64,000 nt of DNA, from positions 1 through 64,000 of the forward strand of contig DASXZJ010000003.1 of assembly GCA_036502025.1 (NCBI GenBank), written 5' to 3'. The notes beneath the pieces are model-generated. The model made no database searches. It saw nothing but the letters and a program-made list of their open reading frames with translations, and was not told where the DNA came from. Source of the stretch: Bog-473 sp036502025 (GTDB taxonomy: Bacteria > Actinomycetota > Acidimicrobiia > Acidimicrobiales > RAAP-2). Positions 43,850 to 51,897 of this stretch are shown here, piece after piece; the first letter of the stretch is position 1, and every line of letters starts with the position of its first letter. The position numbers and the translations under genes are program-made.

Positions 43850-44898
43850 TGCCCCGCCCCGCCCCGCGCCGCGCCCTCGCCCTCGGCTGCGCCGCCGCCG
43901 CCCTCGCCCTCGCCGCCTGCGGCGGCGGGAGCCCGGCCACCACCGCCACGACCACACCCACGAGCACCGCCACCACCTCGCCGGGCGTGACCGCGACCAC
44001 CGCCACGCCACCCACCGCGGCCGGGGCCGGCACCTGGAGCGCGCCGGTGACGCTGGCCAAGGGGGTCGACCTCTCCGTGGTGTCGTGCCCGGTTGCCGGC
44101 ACCTGCCTGGCCGGATCGGCCGGCGGCCAGTCGTACCGCCTGAGCGGTGGCAAAGTCGCCGCGCTCGGCGGGGTCGGACCCTCGCCCTCGCCCCAGGGCG
44201 TGGCCTACCTCACCTGCACCAGCGCCGCCTTCTGTGCCGCCGTGCCGAATCTCAATCAGGCCGTGCTCTACAACGGCTCGGCCTGGTCGGCGCCGACCAC
44301 CATTCCCGGCGCGCAGGGCTTCGAGTCGATCGCCTGCGTCGGCACCACGTTCTGCGTGGCCATCGACGGCGAGGGGAACTCGTTCGTCTACAACGGCACC
44401 CGCTGGTCGGGCAACGTCGGCGCGTGGGGCGCCGCCAACCAGATCTCCTGCGCCTCGCCCGCGTTCTGCATCGCGGTCGAGGGCGGGCCGTCGGTGTGGA
44501 ACGGGCACTCGTGGACCCAGCCCAACGACGCCGACCCGCAGGGCCAGCTCAACTCGGTCTCCTGTGCCTCGCCCGCCTTCTGCCTCGCCGTCGACAGCGC
44601 CGGCGACGTCTTGACGTGGAACGGCTCGGCCTTCTCGGCCCCCACCTCCATCGCCACCGAGCCGCCGCTCTCGGGCACCGACGCCTCGGGGCTCACCTCG
44701 GTGTCGTGCCCCACGACCACCTTCTGCCGGGCCGTCGACTCCATCGGGCGCGTCTTCGGCTTCGACGGCACCCGCTGGAGCAGCGGCACGCTCATCGATA
44801 ATGGCCACGCCCTCACCAGCATCTCCTGCCCGACCGTGGCCTACTGCGTGGCGGTGGACCGGGCCGGCCGCGCCTTCGTCTCGACGACGAACTCGTAA
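43849..44898 (+). CDS. Lipoprotein with repeated SCP..FCVAVD modules (propeller-like)
   Basis: 349 residues. The ATG overlaps the regulator's stop codon. A lipoprotein signal peptide ends ALALAACGGG, with the lipobox Cys. A Thr-rich linker follows, then about seven repeats of the form S(V/I)SC(P/A)....FC(V/I)AVD..G....(W/Y)NG..W; examples are SVSCASPAFCLAVDSAGD and SISCPTVAYCVAVDRAGR. Each repeat has two Cys that may form a disulfide, and the 40-residue spacing suggests beta-propeller blades. The ligand is unknown. Translational coupling to an Lrp regulator is odd for a surface protein. Confidence 0.82.
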   Translation: MPRPAPRRALALGCAAAALALAACGGGSPATTATTTPTSTATTSPGVTATTATPPTAAGAGTWSAPVTLAKGVDLSVVSCPVAGTCLAGSAGGQSYRLSGGKVAALGGVGPSPSPQGVAYLTCTSAAFCAAVPNLNQAVLYNGSAWSAPTTIPGAQGFESIACVGTTFCVAIDGEGNSFVYNGTRWSGNVGAWGAANQISCASPAFCIAVEGGPSVWNGHSWTQPNDADPQGQLNSVSCASPAFCLAVDSAGDVLTWNGSAFSAPTSIATEPPLSGTDASGLTSVSCPTTTFCRAVDSIGRVFGFDGTRWSSGTLIDNGHALTSISCPTVAYCVAVDRAGRAFVSTTNS

Positions 44899-45038
44899 CT
44901 CGGCCTTGGGCCGCGCCGTTCCGATCGGCCGGCCTCGAGGCGCCGCACCACGCTGTCCGCGTTGCGGGCCAGGTGGGTCAGCCCTTCGAGATCCGCCAGC
45001 CGGGCGGCAAGCGCCGCGCCGCCGTCGATCCACACCGC

Positions 45039-46433
45039 TCAGGACGGAGGGATGATCGACTGCGCGTCCAGCATGTCGGCCATCACGGCGCGGATGAACT
45101 CGTCAGCCTCGTCGGTCATGCCGCCGGCCACCCCGCCGTAGATGGCGCCGGACTTGGGCGCCTCGGCCGCGTGCTCCTTGGCGTACGCCACCGCGTCGTC
45201 GAGGTCCGTGGCGAACGTCGCCGCCACGTCCGCCTGCGTCTGCGGGCGCGTCACCGCCATGTGCAACGCGTTGGGGTACTGCTGCCCGTTGAAGCGCCAG
45301 CCCCTGGTTCGCATGAAATCGTTGATGTGGTACACGTCGAACTCCTCCGAGGTGAAGGAGAAGAGAAAGGTGGGGTGGCCCATCATCGTGAGCTCGGGGT
45401 GGCTGCGCACCGCCTCCTGCATGGTGAACGAGGTCTCGAAGATGGCCTTGGCGTAGTTCAGGTAGCCGGCGTGGCCGATCTGGACCATGGCGGCCCAGGT
45501 GGCGGCGATGATGCCGCCGGAGCGTGAGCCGTCCATGCCCGGCGAGGTGTATTTCCCGCCGCTCCAGTCGGTCAGGTAGAAGTACTGCGAATTCCGCAGC
45601 TCCTTGGTGCTGAAGGTGACCACCGACGACCCCTTGAAGGCGTAGCCGTACTTGTGGGTGTCGGCCGAGATCGAGGTGACCCCCGGCACTCGATAGTCGA
45701 AGAGGGGGATGTCGTAGCCCAGTTCCTGGCCGAAGGGGAGGATGAGGCCGCCCAGGCAACCGTCGACGTGCAGGCCGACGCCGCGCTCGAGCGCCAGGGC
45801 GCCCAGCTCGGCGATGGGGTCGACGGTGCCGTAGCCGTAGTTGCAGGCCGACCCGACCAAGGCCACGGTCCCCTCGTCCATGTGGTCGCGCACCCAGTCG
45901 ACGTCCACCTGCGTGGTGACCGGGTCGACCGGGGCCTTGCGCAGCTCCACCCCGAAGAGATGGCACGCCTTGTCGAAAGCGGGGTGGGCCGTCTCGGGCT
46001 TGACCACGTTGGGCCGGGTCACGCCGCGGGCCTGCGCCGCGTGCTCGCGGTAGGCCAGGACGGCGTGGGCGATGCTGCCGGTCCCGCCGCTGGTGACCAG
46101 ACCGCACGGGTCGCCGCCCAACTCCCGTGCCGCCTCGCCGTGGTGCAGGTCGAGGACCATGGAGATGATCTCGGCCTCGAACTTGGTGGCACTCGGGCAG
46201 ATGTCGCGTTGGAGGACGTTGACGTGGGCGAACAGCCCGAAGGCCTCGTTCATGAAGTTGTAGTGGTCGTGGTCGCCGCAGTACATGGTGCCCGAGACCT
46301 TGCCTCCCTCCCAGAACGTGTCCTCCTCCTTGGCCATCGTGTGCAGCTGGTCCAGGACCTCCTCGCGGCTGAGGCCGACCTCGGGCAGGGTGCGGTGGAT
46401 CGCGAAACGGTCGGCGTAGGGGTAGCTGCTCAT
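45039..46433 (-). CDS. PLP-dependent decarboxylase/lyase, sphingosine-1-phosphate-lyase-like (group II decarboxylase fold)
   Basis: 464 residues with AAGGAG ahead of the ATG. It begins with SREEVLDQLHTMAKEEDTFW and KVSGTMYCGDHDHYNFMNEA, the N-terminal pattern of eukaryotic and bacterial sphingosine-1-phosphate lyases. GLVTSGGTGSIAHAVLAYRE binds the PLP phosphate, HVDGCLGGLILPFG has the Asp pairing the pyridine nitrogen, and SADTHKYGYAFKGSSVV has the Schiff-base Lys. KYTSPGMDGSRSGG is also typical. No membrane anchor. S1P lyase cleaves phosphorylated sphingoid bases to an aldehyde and phosphoethanolamine; a glutamate- or tyrosine-decarboxylase-like function is the main alternative. Confidence 0.85.
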   Translation of the reverse strand: MSSYPYADRFAIHRTLPEVGLSREEVLDQLHTMAKEEDTFWEGGKVSGTMYCGDHDHYNFMNEAFGLFAHVNVLQRDICPSATKFEAEIISMVLDLHHGEAARELGGDPCGLVTSGGTGSIAHAVLAYREHAAQARGVTRPNVVKPETAHPAFDKACHLFGVELRKAPVDPVTTQVDVDWVRDHMDEGTVALVGSACNYGYGTVDPIAELGALALERGVGLHVDGCLGGLILPFGQELGYDIPLFDYRVPGVTSISADTHKYGYAFKGSSVVTFSTKELRNSQYFYLTDWSGGKYTSPGMDGSRSGGIIAATWAAMVQIGHAGYLNYAKAIFETSFTMQEAVRSHPELTMMGHPTFLFSFTSEEFDVYHINDFMRTRGWRFNGQQYPNALHMAVTRPQTQADVAATFATDLDDAVAYAKEHAAEAPKSGAIYGGVAGGMTDEADEFIRAVMADMLDAQSIIPPS

Positions 46434-46477
46434 GCGGGGCTCCTTGTTGGGGCGGCGGCTGACTGGAGACTATTTCA

Positions 46478-46547
46478 ATGCCGGGGGCGCAATGCCGGGG
46501 GCGGTCTGGTTCCGGGGCCCGGGGCGGCCTGGTTCCGGGGCCCGGGG
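46478..46547. repeat. Short GC-rich tandem/direct repeats
   Basis: AATGCCGGGGGCG occurs twice back to back from 46478, followed by two copies of a CTGGTTCCGGGGCCCGGGGC-type unit about 22 nt apart (from about 46506). The repeats lie in the intergenic space between the divergent PLP-enzyme and SulP genes. Confidence 0.7.
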
Positions 46548-46634
46548 CTGCCTGGTGAGCGATGATGGCCCGGTGCATCGCACGCGGGGAGGGCAGGCGG
46601 GAGCTTTGGGAGGGCCGGCCGGGGGAGCGACGCG

Positions 46635-48356
46635 GTGAGCTCCCCGGCCACCGCCGCCGCCGGCGGCAGGCCGTACCGGGGAGCGCCCGTCTTCACCTCG
46701 CTGCTGGGGTACCAGCGGTCGTGGGCCACGCCCGACCTCCTGGCCGGGATCACCCTGCTGGTGATCGCCGTCCCCGAGCAGTTGGCGACCTCCCGGCTGG
46801 CCGGCATGCCGCCGATCACCGGCTTCTACGCCTTCATCGCCGGCACGGCGCTCTTCGCGCTGCTCGGTTCCAACCCCCAGATGTCCGTCGGGGCGGACTC
46901 GACGATCGCGCCGCTCTTCGCCGTCGGCATCGCCCACCTGGCGCCGACGGGATCCTCCGGGTACATCGCCCTGGTGGGGATCCTGGCGGTGACCGTGGGC
47001 GCCATCGTGGCGCTGATCGGGCTGCTGCGCCTGGGCTGGATCGCCGAGTTCCTCTCGACCCCGATCATCACCGGCTTCATGGGAGGCGTGGCGGTCATCA
47101 TCGTCGTCCACCAGCTCCCCGACTTCTTCGGTCTGCCCTCGGTCAGCGGCAGCACCATCCATCGCGTCGGGACCGTGCTCAGCCATCTGGGAAGCTCCAA
47201 CGGCTGGACTGTCGGCATCGGCCTGGTCGTTCTCGCCGTGGTGCTCGCCGCCGAACGGATCGACAAGCGGCTCCCCGGCGCGCTGGTGGGCCTGATCGGC
47301 TCGACGCTGCTGGTCGGCGCGCTCGGGCTGGCCGCTCACGGCGTCAGCGTGGTCGGCACCGTGGCCCACGGCGCGCCCCACCTCGGGCTGGCCGGGCTCT
47401 CGTGGTCCACCCTCGGGAGCGTGGCACCCATCGCCGCCGTCGTGGCGCTGGTGGTGGTCAGCCAGTCTGCCGCCACCACGCGGAATTTCGCGGACCAGGG
47501 CCACTACGACGTGGACGTGGGCCGGGACTTCGTGGCGATCGGCGCCGGCAACATCATTTCCGGGCTCATCGGGTCGTTCCCGGTCAACGCCAGCCCGGCC
47601 CGGACGGGGGCGGTCGCCACGGCGGGCGGGCGCACGCAGGCGGCCTGTCTGGGGGCGGCGGTCGCCGTCCTCCTGGTCATCCCGGCCGCCGGGGTGCTCA
47701 AGGATGTCCCGCTGGCCACGCTGGCCGCCGTGCTGATCTTCGTGGCGACCCGGCTGTTCAAGAGTCGCGACCTGCTGGCAATCGCCAGGTTCGACCTCTT
47801 CGAATTCGGGCTGGCGGTGGTCACGCTCCTGACCGTGGCTCTGATCGGGGTCGAACAGGGCATCGCCGTCGCCGTGAGCTTGGCGGTGGTCGACCGGACC
47901 CGACTGGCGGCGCGTCCCCAGGCTCATCTCCTCGGCCGCATACCGGGTTCGACCAGCTGGACGCCGATCCGTGACGACGACTCGTGTGCCGCGGTGTCGT
48001 CGGTGCTGGTCGTCCTGTTCGCCACGCCGATCTGGTACGCCAACGCGGTGCACTTCAAAGCCGAGATGATGACCTACCTCGAACACAGCGCCGAGAAGCC
48101 CAAGCTGTTCGTCCTCGACACCATCGGGATGAGCGATCTCGACTTCACCGGGTCGCGGGTGCTCGGCGAGCTCCTTGATGAGCTGGACCGCGAGCACATC
48201 GTCTTTGCCGTCGCCCGGGCCGGGGACCACGTACGCGAGGAGATGCGACGCAGCGGTCTGCTGGCCAGGATCGGCCGGGACCACTTCTTCCCCAACGTCG
48301 ACGAGGCGGTCACCACCCTCGGGCCCAACGACCCCGGGCCCAACCCGGCGGCCTGA
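46635..48356 (+). CDS. SulP-family anion transporter with STAS domain
   Basis: 573 residues. Ten or more hydrophobic segments span residues about 30-420. The SulP opening is LLAGITLLVIAVPEQLATSR and LAGMPPITGFYAFIAGTALF. AVVALVVVSQSAATTRNFAD and SFPVNASPARTGAVATAGGR follow. The C-terminal cytoplasmic STAS domain (about 450-560) has FVLDTIGMSDLDFTGSRVLG, placing the conserved Asp-Ser/Thr loop with D and T. Family members move sulfate, bicarbonate or dicarboxylates; substrate not certain. GTG start. Confidence 0.94.
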   Translation: MSSPATAAAGGRPYRGAPVFTSLLGYQRSWATPDLLAGITLLVIAVPEQLATSRLAGMPPITGFYAFIAGTALFALLGSNPQMSVGADSTIAPLFAVGIAHLAPTGSSGYIALVGILAVTVGAIVALIGLLRLGWIAEFLSTPIITGFMGGVAVIIVVHQLPDFFGLPSVSGSTIHRVGTVLSHLGSSNGWTVGIGLVVLAVVLAAERIDKRLPGALVGLIGSTLLVGALGLAAHGVSVVGTVAHGAPHLGLAGLSWSTLGSVAPIAAVVALVVVSQSAATTRNFADQGHYDVDVGRDFVAIGAGNIISGLIGSFPVNASPARTGAVATAGGRTQAACLGAAVAVLLVIPAAGVLKDVPLATLAAVLIFVATRLFKSRDLLAIARFDLFEFGLAVVTLLTVALIGVEQGIAVAVSLAVVDRTRLAARPQAHLLGRIPGSTSWTPIRDDDSCAAVSSVLVVLFATPIWYANAVHFKAEMMTYLEHSAEKPKLFVLDTIGMSDLDFTGSRVLGELLDELDREHIVFAVARAGDHVREEMRRSGLLARIGRDHFFPNVDEAVTTLGPNDPGPNPAA

Positions 48357-48365
48357 AGCCGCGGC

Positions 48366-50780
48366 TTACTCGGTCTTGAGGAGGCTCGCCGTGTGCGATC
48401 GTGCGGCGGCCAACGCCGGGCCGATCGCCAACAGGTTGGCCACGAGGACCGTCCCCCCGGCCACGGCCGCGATGACCCACGCGATGACCACCGGCACTGG
48501 GAGGACGCCGAGGTTGTCGGCGAAGAGGCGCCAGACCGCTCGTCCGACGACGAGGCCGACCGGGATCCCGATGACGATGCCGACCAGGGCGACGGTCGTC
48601 GTCTGCCAGGCCACCGACAGGGCGACCTGCTGGCGGACGAACCCGATCGCCTTGAGCAGCCCCACCTCCCGTCGTCGCCGCACCACGCTCACCACGAGGA
48701 CGTGGACCAACGTCGCCGACCCGAAGATGATGAGCATCAGGCCGAAGAGAAGCGGGAAGTTCACCGCCTCCCCGAAGTTGATCAAGTTGGTCGGTGGGGA
48801 GGGGTAGGACACATTGCTCGGGTAGGCGCGAGCGAGGCTCGCCAGAGCTGCGGTCCCCGCTGCCCCGGGAACGGCGCGCACGAGGAAGGCACCCTGCGCG
48901 CTGGCGACCGCCTGGATCTGGCAGGCCCTCTGCGCCGGCCCTGGTGGACATCGCCCGCCCAGCAAGCCGTTGAGGGTGAAAACCGCACCCGTACCCAAAC
49001 CCCCGACGCCGAAATCGGGCGGGAACGCCAAGCTTCCGACGACCCGGAACGACGAGCCCGTCGACGCCGTGCTGTTGGGGATCGTCACCTTCACGAGCGA
49101 GCCCACATGCACCCCGAGCTGCCGCATGGTCGTCGCGCCAAGATCCACTTCACCGTCCGCGCGAGGAAGGCGGCCGGCCACCGCCGTGAGCAGCATCGGG
49201 CCGCGCAGGCTTTGGCCGGCCAGGGCATCGACGACCTTGCCGTCGACCGTCACGTCCCCGCCGATGCCGGCGGTGATGGCCGAAATGGCATGGTCGTCCT
49301 CGATGCTGGCCACCATGGCGTTGTTCTCGTCCGCGGGTGCGGTCGGGTTCACGCTGTACCACTCGGCGAACGGCTGCCCGTAGAGGGCGGGCGTGCCGGT
49401 CAGGTGGGTAAGGCTGGAACTGAAGACCGCGGTGGCGCACAGCGCCGTCACCGCCAGTACCGATCCCAAGAGGGCGGACCCGACCGGGACGGCGTTGCGG
49501 CCCCGGCCCCGTTCGAGGGCGTGGCCCACCCCGATCAGCATGCTGGCCGGAGCCCCGGCCCCGGTCATCAGGGCCATGATCCGTGATGGGCGCGCCACCG
49601 GGGCTGACTCCCCACGGTTGCGTATTCGACCGGCGCGCACGGCCGGCCACACGCCCAGGACGACGACGGCGATGATGGCCACCAGCGCACCGAGGCCGAG
49701 CACGTCGCCATCGAACGCGAACCCGGGGGCGGGGTCGGCCTGCCTGGCCTCGCCGAGCGGGGTGAGTGGCGAGAGCAGATAGGCCAGGCCGACGCCGCCG
49801 ATGGCTCCAGCCACACCGATGACCAGCGTCCTGACCAGGCCCACCGCCACCAGTTGGCGTCTCGAGACGCCGAGCGCGCTCAAGGTGGCTTGGTCCTCCG
49901 CTTCGACCGCAGCCTGCCGGACCAGGGCCTGGGTCACCACCATGAGGCCGACGAGCCCGGCCAGCAGGGCCAGCAGCCACCAGCCGACCGCCTGGGGATG
50001 GATCGATGTGTCGATCGCGCTCGCCGCGCTATCGAGGTCCTCCACCGACAGCCCGCCGAGCGCCTTGGCCGAGGACTCGAATCGGGGCAGGTCGGCGGCG
50101 CCATGCCTGAGCTGTACGAGGTCGGCGGGGAAGAAAACCGTGTTGGCGTTGCGGGCGCGGGCGAAGGCCCGGGTGGTGTACACGTCGTAGGCGACGGTGT
50201 TGGTGGCCGGGAATTCAAACTCGGAGACCTCGATCCCGACCACGTGCAGGGCGACGGTCGGGCCGTCGGGCACGACGTTCGCGTCGCTCAGCGACGCGGC
50301 CCGCTGGGAGGCGGCGAGCAGGGGAACGTGGATGACCGATCCGAGATGCACGCCGTTGTCCCGCTGCAGGGTGTACGACGCCAGGATCTCGTCGGGATCG
50401 GACTGGTCGGGTAGGCGGCCCGCCACCAGTTTGACCATGCGGGTCAGGCTTTCCGGCGCCACCTCGAAGAGGGCGAAGTCGATGTTGTCGATTGGACGCG
50501 AACAGGCGCATGTCGGTGTACCGCCGCCTACGATCCTGACCTGGGTAGCCGAGGCAACCTCAGGGAGGGTAGCGACCTTGGGCAGCGTGGTGACGCTGTA
50601 GAGGAAGGCGTCGTAGCCGTGGACGGCCTCGTAGCGGGGAAAGGCCGTGGCGGTCCGGCGGCCGGCGGCGGTGGCGGCCAGCACGAGCCCGCTCACCAGC
50701 GCGATGAGAAGGCACAGCAGGAGCCAGGAGCGCCAGCGGCGGCGGAATGACGCCCGGAGCAACATCGACAGAACCGCCAA
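48366..50780 (-). CDS. FtsX/MacB-type ABC transporter permease, double module
   Basis: About 804 residues. I start it at a TTG at 50780 because GGAGG lies 5 nt upstream; an ATG at 50765 is the alternative. One N-terminal TM helix (WLLLCLLIALVSGLVLAATA) precedes a large extracytoplasmic domain (about 60-270), three TM helices (WWLLALLAGLVGLMVVTQAL and two more), a further TM and extracytoplasmic domain, and three C-terminal TM helices. VVRRRREVGLLKAIGFVRQQ is the FtsX signature. These permeases drive mechanotransmission or lipoprotein/peptide export with a separate ATPase. No ATPase gene is adjacent in this window. Confidence 0.88.
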   Translation of the reverse strand: MAVLSMLLRASFRRRWRSWLLLCLLIALVSGLVLAATAAGRRTATAFPRYEAVHGYDAFLYSVTTLPKVATLPEVASATQVRIVGGGTPTCACSRPIDNIDFALFEVAPESLTRMVKLVAGRLPDQSDPDEILASYTLQRDNGVHLGSVIHVPLLAASQRAASLSDANVVPDGPTVALHVVGIEVSEFEFPATNTVAYDVYTTRAFARARNANTVFFPADLVQLRHGAADLPRFESSAKALGGLSVEDLDSAASAIDTSIHPQAVGWWLLALLAGLVGLMVVTQALVRQAAVEAEDQATLSALGVSRRQLVAVGLVRTLVIGVAGAIGGVGLAYLLSPLTPLGEARQADPAPGFAFDGDVLGLGALVAIIAVVVLGVWPAVRAGRIRNRGESAPVARPSRIMALMTGAGAPASMLIGVGHALERGRGRNAVPVGSALLGSVLAVTALCATAVFSSSLTHLTGTPALYGQPFAEWYSVNPTAPADENNAMVASIEDDHAISAITAGIGGDVTVDGKVVDALAGQSLRGPMLLTAVAGRLPRADGEVDLGATTMRQLGVHVGSLVKVTIPNSTASTGSSFRVVGSLAFPPDFGVGGLGTGAVFTLNGLLGGRCPPGPAQRACQIQAVASAQGAFLVRAVPGAAGTAALASLARAYPSNVSYPSPPTNLINFGEAVNFPLLFGLMLIIFGSATLVHVLVVSVVRRRREVGLLKAIGFVRQQVALSVAWQTTTVALVGIVIGIPVGLVVGRAVWRLFADNLGVLPVPVVIAWVIAAVAGGTVLVANLLAIGPALAAARSHTASLLKTE

Positions 50781-51023
50781 ATGGACCTCCCCATCGGAGT
50801 GTGGCTCAGGTGCCTTCCTCCGACAAGGCAGCCAGCCCGCCCGGGCTCCGTAGTGGTAGCACCACCGCATTCACCAAGTGCCGAGGTCCCGAGCGCACTG
50901 AGCGACCTGACCGAGGTGACGGGGTGAGTGCGGATTTGCACCCGGTCGCAAAATTGCCAACCCCGGGGAGGTGCAGAAACCGAACTGAAATGGGGAGACG
51001 TTGGGGGCGAGGAGCCTGCCTCC

Positions 51024-51860
51024 TCAACCGCCGCCGGCGCCCCGGCCCACAGCCAACTGGGCCCGCACCGGCCGGTGGTCGGATCCGGCGTCGGGGCACA
51101 CCTCGCCGGACACGACCCCGATGCCGCCCCGGACCAGGATGTGGTCGATCTGGCTGTGGGGGTTCCAGGCGGGCCAGGTCCGGCCCTTCACGGCCCGGTG
51201 CCACTCGGGCAGAAAGGCGCGCACCGGCGGCCCCCACAGATTCATGTCGCCCAACAGCACGGCGTCGGTCCGCGCCTCGGACTGCAGGAGCCGCTTGAGG
51301 AGCCCGTAGTGGCGGTGCGAGCCGTATTGAAGGTGGGACATGTGGGTGCCGACCACCGAGACCGGCACGCCCTCGACCGTGAGGTCGACCACGATGGCTG
51401 CCCGCTGCACCCGGTCGCGCGCCAAAGTGGGCAGCGGCAACGTCCGGGTGCCCTCGACCGCCAGCGCGTGGCGGGTCAGCACGGCGATGCCCCAGCTGCC
51501 GCGGTCGCCCGACTTGTACCGCACCGATCCCTCGGCTGCCGGCGGCAGCGGGCGGACACTGTTCAAGAACAGCGCTTTCAGGCTGGCTCGATACCCCAGG
51601 CGGGGCATCCACGCGTCGGTCGCCCCGGGCTGGGGATGGGCCCGGCGGCCCTGGGCCAGCGTGCACGTCTCGGCCCGGTAGCCGAGCGCCGCGGCGATCT
51701 CCTCGGCCTGCCCGGACCCGGGGCCGTCATCGTCGTTGGTCCAGGACTCCTCGAGCACCAGCACGTCGGCGTCCAGCCGGCGGCACGCCGCGATGGTGTC
51801 GTAGGGGCGCCCCCACCCGTCGACGCCGGCGTGCATGTTGAAGTTGGCGACGGTCAGCAC
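51024..51860 (-). CDS. Endonuclease/exonuclease/phosphatase (EEP) family hydrolase
   Basis: 278 residues. EEP motifs in order: LTVANFNMHAG (Asn), VLVLEES (metal Glu), GIAVLTRH, VVGTHMSHLQYG (His), VLLGDMNLWGP (Asp, Asn), WNPHSQIDHILVR and GSDHRPVRAQL (terminal Asp-His). No signal peptide. Members include DNases, phosphodiesterases and sphingomyelinases; the actual substrate is open. TATCGT at 51871-51876 on the minus strand is 10 nt before the GTG; it faces the aminotransferase gene across a 37-nt gap. Confidence 0.9.
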   Translation of the reverse strand: MLTVANFNMHAGVDGWGRPYDTIAACRRLDADVLVLEESWTNDDDGPGSGQAEEIAAALGYRAETCTLAQGRRAHPQPGATDAWMPRLGYRASLKALFLNSVRPLPPAAEGSVRYKSGDRGSWGIAVLTRHALAVEGTRTLPLPTLARDRVQRAAIVVDLTVEGVPVSVVGTHMSHLQYGSHRHYGLLKRLLQSEARTDAVLLGDMNLWGPPVRAFLPEWHRAVKGRTWPAWNPHSQIDHILVRGGIGVVSGEVCPDAGSDHRPVRAQLAVGRGAGGG

Positions 51861-51885
51861 AGGCGAACCGACGATAGGGCACCGC

Positions 51886-51891
51886 TACCAT
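51886..51891 (+). promoter_or_regulatory. Probable -10 hexamer (TACCAT) of a leaderless transcript
   Basis: Six nt before the GTG at 51898 of the aminotransferase. A TATCGT hexamer for the opposite gene lies at 51871-51876, so two divergent -10 elements sit 9 nt apart. Confidence 0.45.
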
Positions 51892-51897
51892 CTTCGA

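Noticed and set aside
46470..48284. 604-residue minus-strand frame opposite the SulP transporter
   Set aside because: It is His/Asp/Gln/Gly-rich low complexity with no domain. The plus strand carries a full transporter.
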